Assembly: GCA_037178625.1 (NCBI GenBank)
Contig: CM074128.1
Location: 248,001 to 312,000 of the forward strand
Source of the DNA: Skeletonema tropicum
Lineage: Eukaryota; Bacillariophyta; Thalassiosirophyceae; Thalassiosirales; Thalassiosiraceae
Direction: 5' to 3'
Length of the DNA stretch: 64,000 nucleotides
The notes under the pieces are model-generated. The model searched no databases and was not told where the DNA came from. It saw nothing but the letters and a program-made list of their open reading frames with translations. The position numbers and the translations under genes are program-made. Below, in pieces: positions 33,650 to 43,618 of the stretch (its first letter is position 1; each line of letters starts with the position of its first letter).

Positions 33650-36600
33650 TCATTCACTACCAGAATGCTTACATATCAGTGAGTGTCCGTATATACCCAT
33701 AAATTGGTACCCTATTTTTCCGGCTGTCACTCCCCAACGATACGATATTGATATGTCCAAGTCAACCGTCTGAAGTTCATGGCTCCTCATAACACGTCGC
33801 AAGAGCAATACCAATCCAAAGAAAAGTCCGAAACTCGCACAAGAATAACGCCAGCGTTTGTGTAGAACGTTGTCTTCATGACTAAACCCAAACCTGTCTC
33901 TTGTCATTGCGTTAATCACTGCAAATATCTCTCCCCATGATTCTTCCTTCGATTCTATCATCTTCTCCGCTAAAATCTCCTCTCCCCACAAGGTTATCCA
34001 ACTTGATATATTTAACGAGTCATCACAAGATGCGAAAGATGAGGTGATGTGGCTATTTGCGAAGGTATGTCACTTGTGACTTGAACTTGTAGTCGACGTG
34101 CGGTTGTCTTGAGCTTTAAGTTGATCATGAAGTTGAAGTTGTTCAGTCCATTTGGAAATCGAACGGAGATAAATCGAACAGAAATGATGTCTCGCAAGGC
34201 ATTCCCAACAGTGAATCCAATAGAATCATTGCGTCGACAAGTAGTAGTAATACTTGGTTTCCAAGAGTATCCAACGTCAACTTGATGACAAGGTATGAAC
34301 AACTCGAGATGCACAAGATACTTCAAACGCTCCGCATAATCGGCGCAATAAAGTTTACAACTCACAAGATCTCTAAAATCCGAGGTGACACGATCACGTA
34401 CAATGTAGATTTTGGGCCCATCGATCCACAATGCGTCACGAGCATAGGTGTTGATAGTACGATTGCCAATACCGATGGCCTGTGAAATAGCACCACTTCC
34501 CACCCACGAAATAATGATACCATGTCTAAGTTGAGCGGACAAAATTGGAAGGAAACGTGCCTCAGAAGACTTTCCATGTCGGAATTGAATCCAATCAGTA
34601 CCTGTCAGAGCGAGACCGAATGAATCAAACAACTTGTAAGATATACAAGAAGCATCTCCCCATCAGTGGATGACATGACGAGGTCGATCAGTCCCAGCAA
34701 ATTGACCATCCTTCAGCATTCTATCAGCAGGCATATAGCAGCGTCGTCGACCCTTGTAGAAATGGCAGCAGCGATCCCCTCCCCATGCTGTAATTTCAAA
34801 ATCTGCACAGCCACGGAAGATATTGCAAGCAAAATGAGCTCTGATGGGTACGACGAAATATCACATTGATATTCTCCAACAACCAAATGGCAATAGAAAC
34901 ATTGCAAATGCACAGGCAAGCGTTCCCTATTCATCTCGAAGCATCGAGGCAACTCTAAATTAATAAAGTATTGGATTGTCGCAGGTAACAATTGCTCCCC
35001 ATCCATCGAAGATGTACAAGATGGTCTCTTAGCGTAGAACTTGCCATTATCCGTAGAGGTAGTTTCGTAGCTCACAAGATGATGCAAAAGTATGTAGATG
35101 ATTTGCAAAGCGATTGGAGTGCAGTTGGATGGAGCAGCTCCCCATGGCAAGAAGATGCGATGAAGTTGAGTACTACTTCCAAAGAGGACACTGGTGATGA
35201 ACGGCAAAACCAGAAAGGTGTATGTCCATTGGACTCGATGGATGTGACGAATATCTTGTTGCAGACTTCCAATAATCAAATCATCTTGATGAAGGCAGTC
35301 CAAGGCAGCGAAAATTATGCATGGTCTTCTTGGACAAGAGCTCCCCAATAACCAACGATGCGACACAAGCGGCGATATTGGTCGTACAAACATCATTACC
35401 GATGAACAACGAATTAGCATTATCCGCAAAGCACAAGTCAGCGTAGCAAGTAATTCGTGACATGGATGTTGAAGTTCGTTTATGCATGAGAAACCCTCCC
35501 CAGAGTAATGCCAGATTGATATCCTCCGCCAATAAGACAGCCTCGTTTGATGCATACTAAGTGCAGGACATGCAAGCAGTGCCTTTCCGAAACAAGAAGA
35601 CATGATTGAGGTTGATGTCTTCCAGAACGCAAAAGAAAAGATGTCTTGTATACTGCAGATGTGCATTTGTACATGATCCAGAACGAAACCAGCGGTAGAA
35701 AATCCTTGCTGACAGAAGTATGTATCAAAGAACTTGGGACTAGAACAGTCAGTGGCAGTTGACAAGGTCCTGCACTGGAAGTCACGATGCTCAATGGTTG
35801 TGAAAAATCACAGCAAGCGAGATGTAGGAACCATCGATCTTACGGAACTTGTGAGTGTTGTGAGCAAATCCATCAACTCTTGAATAACTAGCATCTCGGC
35901 AGATATCGCTTCATTATCTATCGTCGCGGATAAAACAATCGTCGAAAGAAGAGGATCTCCCCACACAGCGAGAGAATTGGCATGAAGATGATTAGTGGAT
36001 GTAGATTGTTGTGTCGATGGAATGATACGATGACGCTGAGACAACATAAAACCCCGTTCCATAACATGGAATAGATGTGGATGACTGTTTCACAACATCC
36101 ATATCAATGGGTGATACATGATAAAAGAACTTCCCTCCGCACCAAATATAGACACGGTATGTTGTGTAGACTTGAGCATGTCAAGAATAGACAGAACTGG
36201 GCACACACCCTTATCACGGAATCAAAAAAATGTCATCCCCATGAAGTAGTCGGAATCGATCCAGTACATGGCATCCAGCAGCGGTGATACCAGAGCAGAC
36301 TTGAGTGTAGAAATCCTCTTGAGTATGTTAACTCCACATGAATACAGAGACATTTTCCATAACCCTCCCCATCATTGATACAGGAAGCAGCACCGCAGTT
36401 TTGGTGGCATTGCAACAAAGTGACGAAGGCGATAATGTGAAGTCTGAAGGTGCTACATTATCATCCTCCAGGGTTGGGACCAAGGGCAGTGGGTGTTTGT
36501 TTCGTGCTGCCTCATGGGTAACAGCTGCTGTTGACTGCGATCGTGATGGCCCGGTGGTGCAGCACTAGCTGAATAATCTCTCTTACCGCTGGCGTTTATC
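33650..36600 (-). pseudogene. decayed minus-strand gene(s) with recurrent Trp-Gly boxes
   Basis: I do not recognise this. Minus-strand stretches that read like protein change frame several times: 33650-33991 (WGEIFAVINAMTRDRFGF), 34012-34632 (WGDASCISYKLFDSFGLALT and ISWVGSGAISQAIG), about 34640-34850 (WGGDRCCHFYKGRRRCYMPA), 35281-35532 (LALLWGGFLMHKRT), and 35808-36062 (LAVWGDPLLSTIVLSATIDN). Each piece starts near TGGGGAG, which reads Trp-Gly then a small or acidic residue. On the plus strand it is CTCCCCA at 33730, 33931, 33982, 34656, 34779, 34995, 35138, 35341, 35496, 35957 and 36365. A long repeat protein broken by many indels would explain this, but it is inference. A non-coding repeat is possible. 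Confidence 0.35.
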
Positions 36601-37386
36601 ATCTTGTAGATTAGTGCTCAAATATTATGAGCACTTGGGAGATATCAAAAGTGAAAGTGATCATCATCAAGAGAGTCGACGAAGACCAAGATCAGTCCAA
36701 CAGGCAAGGTAGTAGTCACAACATTGTTCGTAACCTCATTTCGATGAGATGACTGGTGCAGAGGAACAGCAGCTTGACTCACTCCTTGCTGTTCTTCCTT
36801 TGGGAGCATCAAATCCATGCCGAGAACATCCATGTCGAAGTAAAAATTATGAGCCGAGCAAGCATTTTAATGCATAACACAATATCATGATTGGTCTGGA
36901 GCAACATAGGCAGAATGCAGTGAAAAATAAGAATCCAGGATCTTTCGATTTGACAGGCAGAAGTATCATAACTCATAACAATCTACAGTGAAAAAAAAAT
37001 TATCCAGGATATTTCGATTTGAGGGGCCGAACAGCTGCTACCTTCTTCGAGTCGAAGAGCGCAAGCCCCCCTAACGCCAACCCAATTAAGACTCGGCAAA
37101 CAAAATATCCTAAGGGATATAATTATATAAACAATAGAGTGTGGTAGAGAAAGGTGTTAAAATTATGCTCAACACAAATTTCACCCCACAGTTTTTGTAT
37201 TTGCCCCAGTCTATTCTCACATTATCCAAAGTTTGAACTAACCAAAAAGCGAGAATGAGGCCTCTTTGGTGGGGAACCCCCCTATGTACAAAAAATCTGG
37301 CTAGCTGATTCCTACCCATGTACAGCCCACGTACAGAAACGTTACATACAGACGCCACGCACGCTAGATACGATAGAGCTCGTCAG
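36601..37386. other. spacer with a small direct repeat
   Basis: No gene is supported. AATCCAGGATCTTTCGATTTGA-like text at about 36931 recurs about 68 bases later near 37000 (ATCCAGGATATTTCGATTTG), a small tandem duplication. Confidence 0.4.
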
Positions 37387-37391
37387 ATTTC

Positions 37392-37436
37392 TGATGATGC
37401 GGTCTGTCATGTCTCCACAAACAAACCAAAATCGTA
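37392..37436 (+). repeat. LTR 1, left part (45 bp)
   Basis: This is the first 45 bases of the 5' LTR. They are identical to the start of LTR 3. The LTR continues at 41248 on the other side of the nested transposon. The last two bases (TA, 37435-37436) are the transposon's target site. Confidence 0.88.
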
Positions 37437-37634
37437 CAGCTGTTAGCAAATCTTGGCGGATAATCGCAGAATTTTTATTCCTACGTACAAACGTACTGAA
37501 AGCCCCTTAACTGGGGAGCTACTCTACCCGTAAAAGTTCCGTCTTTATCAATTGCGAACAACAACCGGACCATGGTAAATAATGCCTCGTATGCCATATT
37601 CCACCAAGAGACATAAATGAACATTGTCCTATGT

Positions 37635-40600
37635 TTATTTCTTCTTTGCCGTCGCTTCCACCTTCGTATTCTCTCGTTTTACTCTGAGACTAAAGTTGAG
37701 CTTCTCTTCCTTCTTGAGCAAATCATTCTTGAAATCAAAGTCTTTTGCGTAGACAGTTTTCATAATGAAAGATTTGTCAAAGTCAATAGCAGCACGATGA
37801 CATTTCAAAACCTTCTTCAGCGTTTCAATTCTCTTGTGCGGAATGGGTGCATCCTCACTTGAATTACCTTCTGTCTCCTTGGTATTCTTTGCCTCAATCT
37901 CCAACATCTTATATGTCTCCATGTAACCTCTTGCCCTGGCACTGAACTTACGAATGAGATCCACAGTGAGAACCTCTCTTGAAATACACTTGTCGACCAA
38001 TGCAAGGAAATCAGCAGTCGTTTTCTTTTGAGCTAATGGATGTCTTCGGTAGAGAGCTTTGGAGAATCCCCAAGAGTATTCGACACCCTCACCAGCGTAT
38101 TCAGCATGGTACTTTGTTGTAATCAAGGCTCTTACTCCCAAAGATTCACAAACATATTCGAGTTGGCTTTGCTCAGACAAAAAATCCGTGCAGTTTGCAA
38201 GCAAATGCCGGAGGGAAAGCTCAGGAACCAAGTTACCCTCATCATCATACTTCATCACTTGGTAGCTGCCCTTTCTGAAGGTTGCTATATCGATCCAGCC
38301 ACGTTCATACGCAATCTGCAGAAGTCCCTTACCCTTGCCCTCCCATCCATATATCATTTTGGTGGTAGGTGTTATTTTGATATCGATACTAGACGCTTGC
38401 GCCATTTTTGCTAGCTCAGCATGTGTCATCTTCCATAACCTTATTTCTCCTTCCTTTTTCCCCCACTCGGTGTCCATCAGCTCCGATATCAGCTCTTTCT
38501 TCACCTTATGTCGCTCTTTCCTCTTGTCTTCTGGTATTTCAACCTCTCGGTCGTGCCGTTGTCTTTCACGTTCCTCTGCTGTCAGCCAAAATGGGCCGAC
38601 ATCTTCACTGGTGAAGTTCATCGTTTGTTCTTGACCGATAGTCACCATTGCTGGATTGGATGCATCGTAGTATGGCCCGACAAATTCCTCCTGCCGTTCA
38701 ATTTTGGTGTTCCTAGCTTGCGATGGTGTCGAGTGCCAATTCTTGTTCATTTCCTTTGCATCAAGACCGTCAACACGCTTCTTTGCATGACCACTGCTCG
38801 AATCAAAAAGAAAGACATATTCATACTCATCTCCGAGTATTACTTTTACGCAATCTATTATATCTTCCGTTTGCAGGATCGTGTGGTTCCCTGTCCAGTA
38901 CCCGTTCTTCCCGTATGCAAACTTAAGAATCCCAGGTGACGATTCAAGTGGTTGCTTTTTTGTGTTACCATTTACGGCAATTGCCGCTGCCTTGTCGAAG
39001 TATTCTTGATTGGCTCTAGCAGCATTAATCTCCTTCAGCTGATCTTCGGTGATAGGAATGCCCCAACCCAATTCTCTCGATTGAAACGCAGATATCATGA
39101 TACCAGCACCAACAGTCTTCGGCATAATTGCCCTCCTTCCATTCGGATCAACCCACTGGTGAGTCCGCGACAGAAAAGCATTAAAAATAGCCTCATCCTG
39201 GCCAAAGATGATGACAGGTTTGTCTTCAGCTTTCTTTCTTATGCTTACTCTTCCTCCAAATGCTCCATACTTATCGTTTGCAATCTTCTGCAGACGCACG
39301 TGTTTGTCCACATGAAACTCAAAGTATACTTTTTCATCAACTCCCTTGAACTTATAAGCAACCTTATCTAACATGTCCTTCGCCTTCTCGCCATCTTTGT
39401 CATCTTCGAGCGCTGTTTTCAAATCGTCAAATTCGGTCTGTGACAAATGAACCCATCGATGAGATCGTGGTTCAAGCACTGATAGATATTCGTCTGTTAA
39501 CCGAGACCGATGCTCTATCTGTTCGGCATACTCATGGCCATCAACGTAGTAGCATTTCTTTGACACCTCTCGTTTGAAACCAAGGTATCCGACCCACCTC
39601 CCAACCGTTGAGTATGATGGTGGATTTTTGAGATATCTGTCAACCAGTTGAAATTCTTCTGAGTCTTCGGTAAAGTTGATGTTGGTTTTCACCTCTTCAT
39701 TTAGTTGCTTTATCATTGTTGTGTTAAAATGTTCCCTCAGCAATTCAACGCTGAAATGTTCCAGATGGTCAAGTATGAAGTTTGACACATCTACTGCTGC
39801 TGTCGGAAATACCTCAAATAGTGTAGGCTTTCGTTTGATACCATTGGCGACGTAGGGGTTGGGGTTTGGAAATTGATGATTAACGCGGAAGATACGGTTC
39901 CAATTCATGATTGTCCTACCAGTTGCTGCATTGAACAGTGTTAAATCATTGAGCAGCCTTGCCGCTTTGTCGCAACAAGCTTGGAATGGAAACCCAACTC
40001 GATACTCGGCAAGTGCTATTGAATACGCAACCCTGAGGTATAAACATTTATTGCGTAAGTCAAATAAGGCATGCTTTGTCAATTTACTATCTTCGTGCAA
40101 GTCAATGACGCCTGCTTCTTCGTATCCATTTGCTGATTGCCCCACCAGTGTAAGTGATTCAACCAATTGCACTAGTCCGTTGTACACATCGGCACCTTCG
40201 TCAAATCCGAAGAGAGCTGCTGCTTCAGGTGACTGCCATATAATATTCGGAGTCTGGTTGTTGCTGCTGTTATCCCCGTCTATATCGCCACTGCTGTTGT
40301 TATTGTCGTCGTCTTCATCTTCATCTTCGTCGTCAACTTGATTATTCTCATCCTCTAATCTACCCACGTTGGTGACGAATGGCACGAGAGGGCTCTGCTG
40401 CTGCTCAACTAGTCGTTGCGAGCGCCTTGTTCTTTTTTGTGGAGTAGGAGTAATTGGTGCAGCCGCTGATGATTTTGTTGCTTCTTTACGTTTGTTCTCA
40501 TTATTTTTGTTCTTCTTCTTACCAGCGCATCCATCGTCGGGAAATGATACTTGCTCCGGCTTGTTGCAAGATCGCTGCCGATTATTAGTTGCACTGTAAC

Positions 40601-40964
40601 TCTGTATATGTTCTATTTCTGTGCACAATAACTCTGCTGCGCGTATTGGTTCGTTGGGCACTTTCTCTCCCTTTCCAAAGTAGTAATAGTGCACCATCCG
40701 GCGTAATGACGAATTGAATGGACATGATGTTGTGAAATTTTTGTGGTATATCTTGTGTACATTGCTGCTGTTGAAAGGTCCGGCTGCCTTGTTCAGACGC
40801 TGCACGAGTTTGTTCCGTAAGGTATTGTCTTTATCTACATTCGTATAGTGTCTGTGCAATATCTCTACCAACGACTGGTCGCAAATCCACCTGCCGCGAT
40901 AAGTGTCACTTTTACTGATGAGCCGTGTGAAAAGGTATTCAAAAAGTGTATTACCATCGTTCAT
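37635..40964 (-). CDS. 1109-residue DDE-type transposase
   Basis: Likely the transposase of the surrounding element. One uninterrupted frame runs from ATG 40964 to the stop at 37635. About 450 N-terminal residues include a basic and acidic low-complexity region (KRTRRSQR, then long Asp/Glu and Asn runs). A probable DNA-binding helix part follows (PSYSTVGRWVGYLGFKRE, then YYVDGHEYAEQ). The catalytic part has GQDEAIFNAF (first Asp), FLFDSSSGHAK (second Asp) and KYHAEYAGEGVEYSWGFSK (acidic third position, like the N-x-I-E-x-x-W-G box of IS630/Tc1 enzymes). The layout resembles the large DDE proteins common in basidiomycete and other eukaryote genomes, by memory of motifs only. An intact frame and intact ends suggest a recent insertion that may still be active. 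Confidence 0.85.
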   Translation of the reverse strand: MNDGNTLFEYLFTRLISKSDTYRGRWICDQSLVEILHRHYTNVDKDNTLRNKLVQRLNKAAGPFNSSNVHKIYHKNFTTSCPFNSSLRRMVHYYYFGKGEKVPNEPIRAAELLCTEIEHIQSYSATNNRQRSCNKPEQVSFPDDGCAGKKKNKNNENKRKEATKSSAAAPITPTPQKRTRRSQRLVEQQQSPLVPFVTNVGRLEDENNQVDDEDEDEDDDNNNSSGDIDGDNSSNNQTPNIIWQSPEAAALFGFDEGADVYNGLVQLVESLTLVGQSANGYEEAGVIDLHEDSKLTKHALFDLRNKCLYLRVAYSIALAEYRVGFPFQACCDKAARLLNDLTLFNAATGRTIMNWNRIFRVNHQFPNPNPYVANGIKRKPTLFEVFPTAAVDVSNFILDHLEHFSVELLREHFNTTMIKQLNEEVKTNINFTEDSEEFQLVDRYLKNPPSYSTVGRWVGYLGFKREVSKKCYYVDGHEYAEQIEHRSRLTDEYLSVLEPRSHRWVHLSQTEFDDLKTALEDDKDGEKAKDMLDKVAYKFKGVDEKVYFEFHVDKHVRLQKIANDKYGAFGGRVSIRKKAEDKPVIIFGQDEAIFNAFLSRTHQWVDPNGRRAIMPKTVGAGIMISAFQSRELGWGIPITEDQLKEINAARANQEYFDKAAAIAVNGNTKKQPLESSPGILKFAYGKNGYWTGNHTILQTEDIIDCVKVILGDEYEYVFLFDSSSGHAKKRVDGLDAKEMNKNWHSTPSQARNTKIERQEEFVGPYYDASNPAMVTIGQEQTMNFTSEDVGPFWLTAEERERQRHDREVEIPEDKRKERHKVKKELISELMDTEWGKKEGEIRLWKMTHAELAKMAQASSIDIKITPTTKMIYGWEGKGKGLLQIAYERGWIDIATFRKGSYQVMKYDDEGNLVPELSLRHLLANCTDFLSEQSQLEYVCESLGVRALITTKYHAEYAGEGVEYSWGFSKALYRRHPLAQKKTTADFLALVDKCISREVLTVDLIRKFSARARGYMETYKMLEIEAKNTKETEGNSSEDAPIPHKRIETLKKVLKCHRAAIDFDKSFIMKTVYAKDFDFKNDLLKKEEKLNFSLRVKRENTKVEATAKKK

Positions 40965-40992
40965 GATTACAATCTTTAGTCAACCTAATTGG

Positions 40993-41193
40993 CTATTTTG
41001 GATCTAGACATGCAAGAGAGGTTAATTTATCCTTTTGGTTGAGCAAATATCCAACTTGTTGTGCGTAGTACGCTCCGGAATTTGGCCATGGTTGGCATCT
41101 TTTTGCGCGGAGTGGCTCTTGTTGAGGGGTGAGTTGGGAGAAATCGGCCCAATGGGTTTTTATAAGACTCACTACGTCATTTGTACCTAACAT
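40993..41193 (-). CDS. 66-residue open frame upstream of the transposase
   Basis: A minus-strand ATG at 41193 begins a short frame (MLGTNDVVSLIKTHWADFSQ) ending at 40993, 28 bases before the transposase ATG and in another frame. It lies inside the element, near its right end. It might be an upstream open frame, an extra small protein, or an N-terminal exon of the transposase joined by splicing. I see no good splice pair for that. Confidence 0.3.
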   Translation of the reverse strand: MLGTNDVVSLIKTHWADFSQLTPQQEPLRAKRCQPWPNSGAYYAQQVGYLLNQKDKLTSLACLDPK

Positions 41194-41247
41194 ACGTAGG
41201 AATTCGAAACTTGAACGGCTATCCGAAAATCCGTGAAAACAGCTGTA

Positions 41248-41304
41248 GCCTAAACTAACTCAGTGTGTTTGTTTGATCACCATGCAATCCGCATCGCTGC
41301 TACA
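41248..41304 (+). repeat. LTR 1, right part (57 bp)
   Basis: This is the rest of the 5' LTR, from GCCTAAACTAACTCAG to GCTGCTACA. It is identical in all three LTRs. Confidence 0.88.
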
Positions 41305-42008
41305 GGTTCATGAGCCCACTACGGGCTTGGACCAGCCGCTCCGCTAGACGTGCGGTCCATTGCCCTCCATGTATTCACGTATGGGGGAAGTCAGCAGCAG
41401 TTGGATCCGAGCCACTTCCTCTGCAGTCGACTGCTAACGCATCCGAGATATTTTCACAACGTCATCGTTGTTCCTCCGCCCTTCCTACACAGGAGTCCCA
41501 TCGTCGGAGTGTGACCTCCGACATTACACCGTCGTGAACTTATCATACTCCTCCTGCATGGCGTTTGGAGGCCGCTATTGCTCGAACAGTTTGATACGCA
41601 CCGATAATACCAGATGGGGGATATGAGCCACCTGCTTCGACAACCTCATTATCGCTCGACACAAGTGAAGATTTCTCACCCAACAACAACCACTCCTACC
41701 AATTGTCGATTGGATCCATAATTGGTTCCTTGGCGTCTGATCAACGGCCAAGGTATAAAATTTTTATTTTATTTTTGTTCGATTACCAGTGGACGGAGCA
41801 CTGCTATCGAAAGTGGGGGACATGGCACACAACATTTTATTCCCTGTCGAACATTTTATTATTTCTGAGGGGCATTTAAGCAGATGTATTGACAGCTATT
41901 CAACGGACTTCTTCCCATTTCATGTCCTATCATAGTTCTTTGCATCTCCTTCGATTATCCGCAAGGTATTCCAACCTTGACTCCTCAGTTGACAGCAAAG
42001 ATGGGGGA
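41305..42008 (+). other. TRIM internal region 1
   Basis: This is 704 bp without a gag or pol frame. It starts GGTTCATGAGCCCACTACGG, whose complement resembles the anticodon arm of a CAU (Met) tRNA, and ends in AAAGATGGGGGA. It is almost identical to internal region 2; I noticed one substitution in the shared open stretch (41513 versus 42318). Confidence 0.8.
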
Positions 42009-42109
42009 TGATGATGCGGTCTGTCGTGCCTCCACAAACAAACAATATCGTAGCCTAAACTAACTCAGTGTGTTTGTTTGATCACCATGCAATCCGCATC
42101 GCTGCTACA
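42009..42109 (+). repeat. LTR 2 (middle)
   Basis: A 101 bp copy that differs from LTR 1 and LTR 3 at four places (GTCGTGCC for GTCATGTC, and CAATA for CCAAAA). It has an empty TA site at 42051. Confidence 0.88.
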
Positions 42110-42813
42110 GGTTCATGAGCCCACTACGGGCTTGGACCAGCCGCTCCGCTAGACGTGCGGTCCATTGCCCTCCATGTATTCACGTATGGGGGAAGTCAGC
42201 AGCAGTTGGATCCGAGCCACTTCCTCTGCAGTCGACTGCTAACGCATCCGAGATATTTTCACAACGTCATCGTTGTTCCTCCGCCCTTCCTACACAGGAG
42301 TCCCATCGTCGGAGTGTGGCCTCCGACATTACACCGTCGTGAACTTATCATACTCCTCCTGCATGGCGTTTGGAGGCCGCTATTGCTCGAACAGTTTGAT
42401 ACGCACCGATAATACCAGATGGGGGATATGAGCCACCTGCTTCGACAACCTCATTATCGCTCGACACAAGTGAAGATTTCTCACCCAACAACAACCACTC
42501 CTACCAATTGTCGATTGGATCCATAATTGGTTCCTTGGCGTCTGATCAACGGCCAAGGTATAAAATTTTTATTTTATTTTTGTTCGATTACCAGTGGACG
42601 GAGCACTGCTATCGAAAGTGGGGGACATGGCACACAACATTTTATTCCCTGTCGAACATTTTATTATTTCTGAGGGGCATTTAAGCAGATGTATTGACAG
42701 CTATTCAACGGACTTCTTCCCATTTCATGTCCTATCATAGTTCTTTGCATCTCCTTCGATTATCCGCAAGGTATTCCAACCTTGACTCCTCAGTTGACAG
42801 CAAAGATGGGGGA
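42110..42813 (+). other. TRIM internal region 2
   Basis: The second copy of the 704 bp inside, ending with the purine tract at 42802-42813. The 75-codon open stretch from 42115 is shared with region 1 but has no known domain. Confidence 0.8.
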
Positions 42814-42915
42814 TGATGATGCGGTCTGTCATGTCTCCACAAACAAACCAAAATCGTAGCCTAAACTAACTCAGTGTGTTTGTTTGATCACCATGCAATC
42901 CGCATCGCTGCTACA
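42814..42915 (+). repeat. LTR 3
   Basis: A 102 bp LTR identical to both parts of LTR 1. ATTTC follows directly, matching the five bases before LTR 1. Confidence 0.9.
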
Positions 42916-43102
42916 ATTTCCGCAATAACTCTAAGCAGCTCTAAGCTTTGTCGAAGCTTGGATTTCATTTTTGACCTCCAAATTTGACCTTCTCAAGACA
43001 GAATGGGGGCAAGAGGGCTTCCTCTCTCACAAATGACCAGCAACGTGTACTGCATTCAAGTTAAGCTGGTGGGGAGGAGGGAAGTAGAGAATGAAAGCCA
43101 AG

Positions 43103-43614
43103 CTACTGGCGGGAACTAAATCGTACCTCGCCGCGGTACGATTTATCAAATTTTACGCACAAAACACTAACAACATGAAAAGAGTCATATATTTGGCCAT
43201 GATACTCGACGAAAATACATATAGCAGCCTAAACATAGAATCCCAAACAGTATATATACATTATATGATGCAGAAGAGACTATAGTTCGTCGAGATGGAG
43301 CACCTATCGACAAATTTGGGACCAATAACTGCTATTTCGATCTAGAATGACGCATGTCTACGGCATATCTGCATGCCTGCGCTGCTGCTGCTATGCGAGT
43401 ATACTACATACAACGTTGACCAGTGGTTCTATCGAAAGCTACTTGTCTATACTATCATATTATGGTCGATTATTTGGGATAGGCGTTGACATGGAGGCTC
43501 AGAACCATGATATTAGGGTGTAGAATGCGTCTTTTTTGTGTTTTGTTAGTGATTTGTGTGGAGATTTCTTCATGGTACGATTTATTTCCGGTACGATTTA
43601 GTTCCCGCCAGTAG
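43103..43614. mobile_element. CTACTGG-family TIR element, copy 2 (4 bp TSD CAAG)
   Basis: It begins CTACTGGCGGGAACTAAATC (43103) and ends with the inverted copy (43614). CAAG is duplicated at 43099-43102 and 43615-43618. GGTACGATTTA occurs inverted just inside each end, giving a terminal hairpin. At 512 bp it is shorter than copy 1 (9554-10980), with which it shares its left part. It has no coding frame. Confidence 0.85.
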
Positions 43615-43618
43615 CAAG

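Larger units (their letters stand above)
37437..41245 (-). mobile_element. 3.8 kb DDE transposon at a TA site
   Basis: The ends are CAGCTGTTAGC (37437) and its inverted partner (...AAAACAGCTG, 41245). Longer imperfect TIRs share CGGATA..CG and ATTCCTACGTA inside. TA is duplicated at 37435-37436 and 41246-41247. Two uninterrupted LTR copies (42009 and 42814) show the empty site ATCGTAGCCTAAAC, which proves the borders. One large gene fills it on the minus strand. TA targeting and the DDE-type motifs place it near the IS630/Tc1/mariner group, although the protein is about three times the usual length. Confidence 0.92.
37387..42920 (+). mobile_element. three-LTR miniature retrotransposon (TRIM-like)
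   Basis: Ignoring a nested transposon, the order is LTR, 704 bp, LTR, 704 bp, LTR. The LTRs are 101-102 bp, begin TGATGATGCGG and end GCTGCTACA (TG...CA). The whole is flanked by ATTTC at 37387-37391 and 42916-42920, a 5 bp target duplication. A purine tract (AAAGATGGGGGA) precedes the second and third LTR. GGTTCATGAGCCCACTACGG follows the first two and may be the primer site. The inside has no gag or pol frame, only a 75-codon open stretch. Size and structure fit a TRIM, a non-autonomous element needing proteins from elsewhere. Confidence 0.88.

Noticed and set aside
34713..35765. 350-codon minus-strand frame as one gene
   Set aside because: Its composition is odd (many Cys, Ser, Leu, His), and neighbouring frames carry the more protein-like text over parts of it. 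It is not convincing as a single product.
41310..42342. 75-codon frames repeated in the LTR element as a gag-like protein
   Set aside because: No gag or zinc-knuckle motif, and the frame is far too short. It is open in both copies only because they are near-identical.
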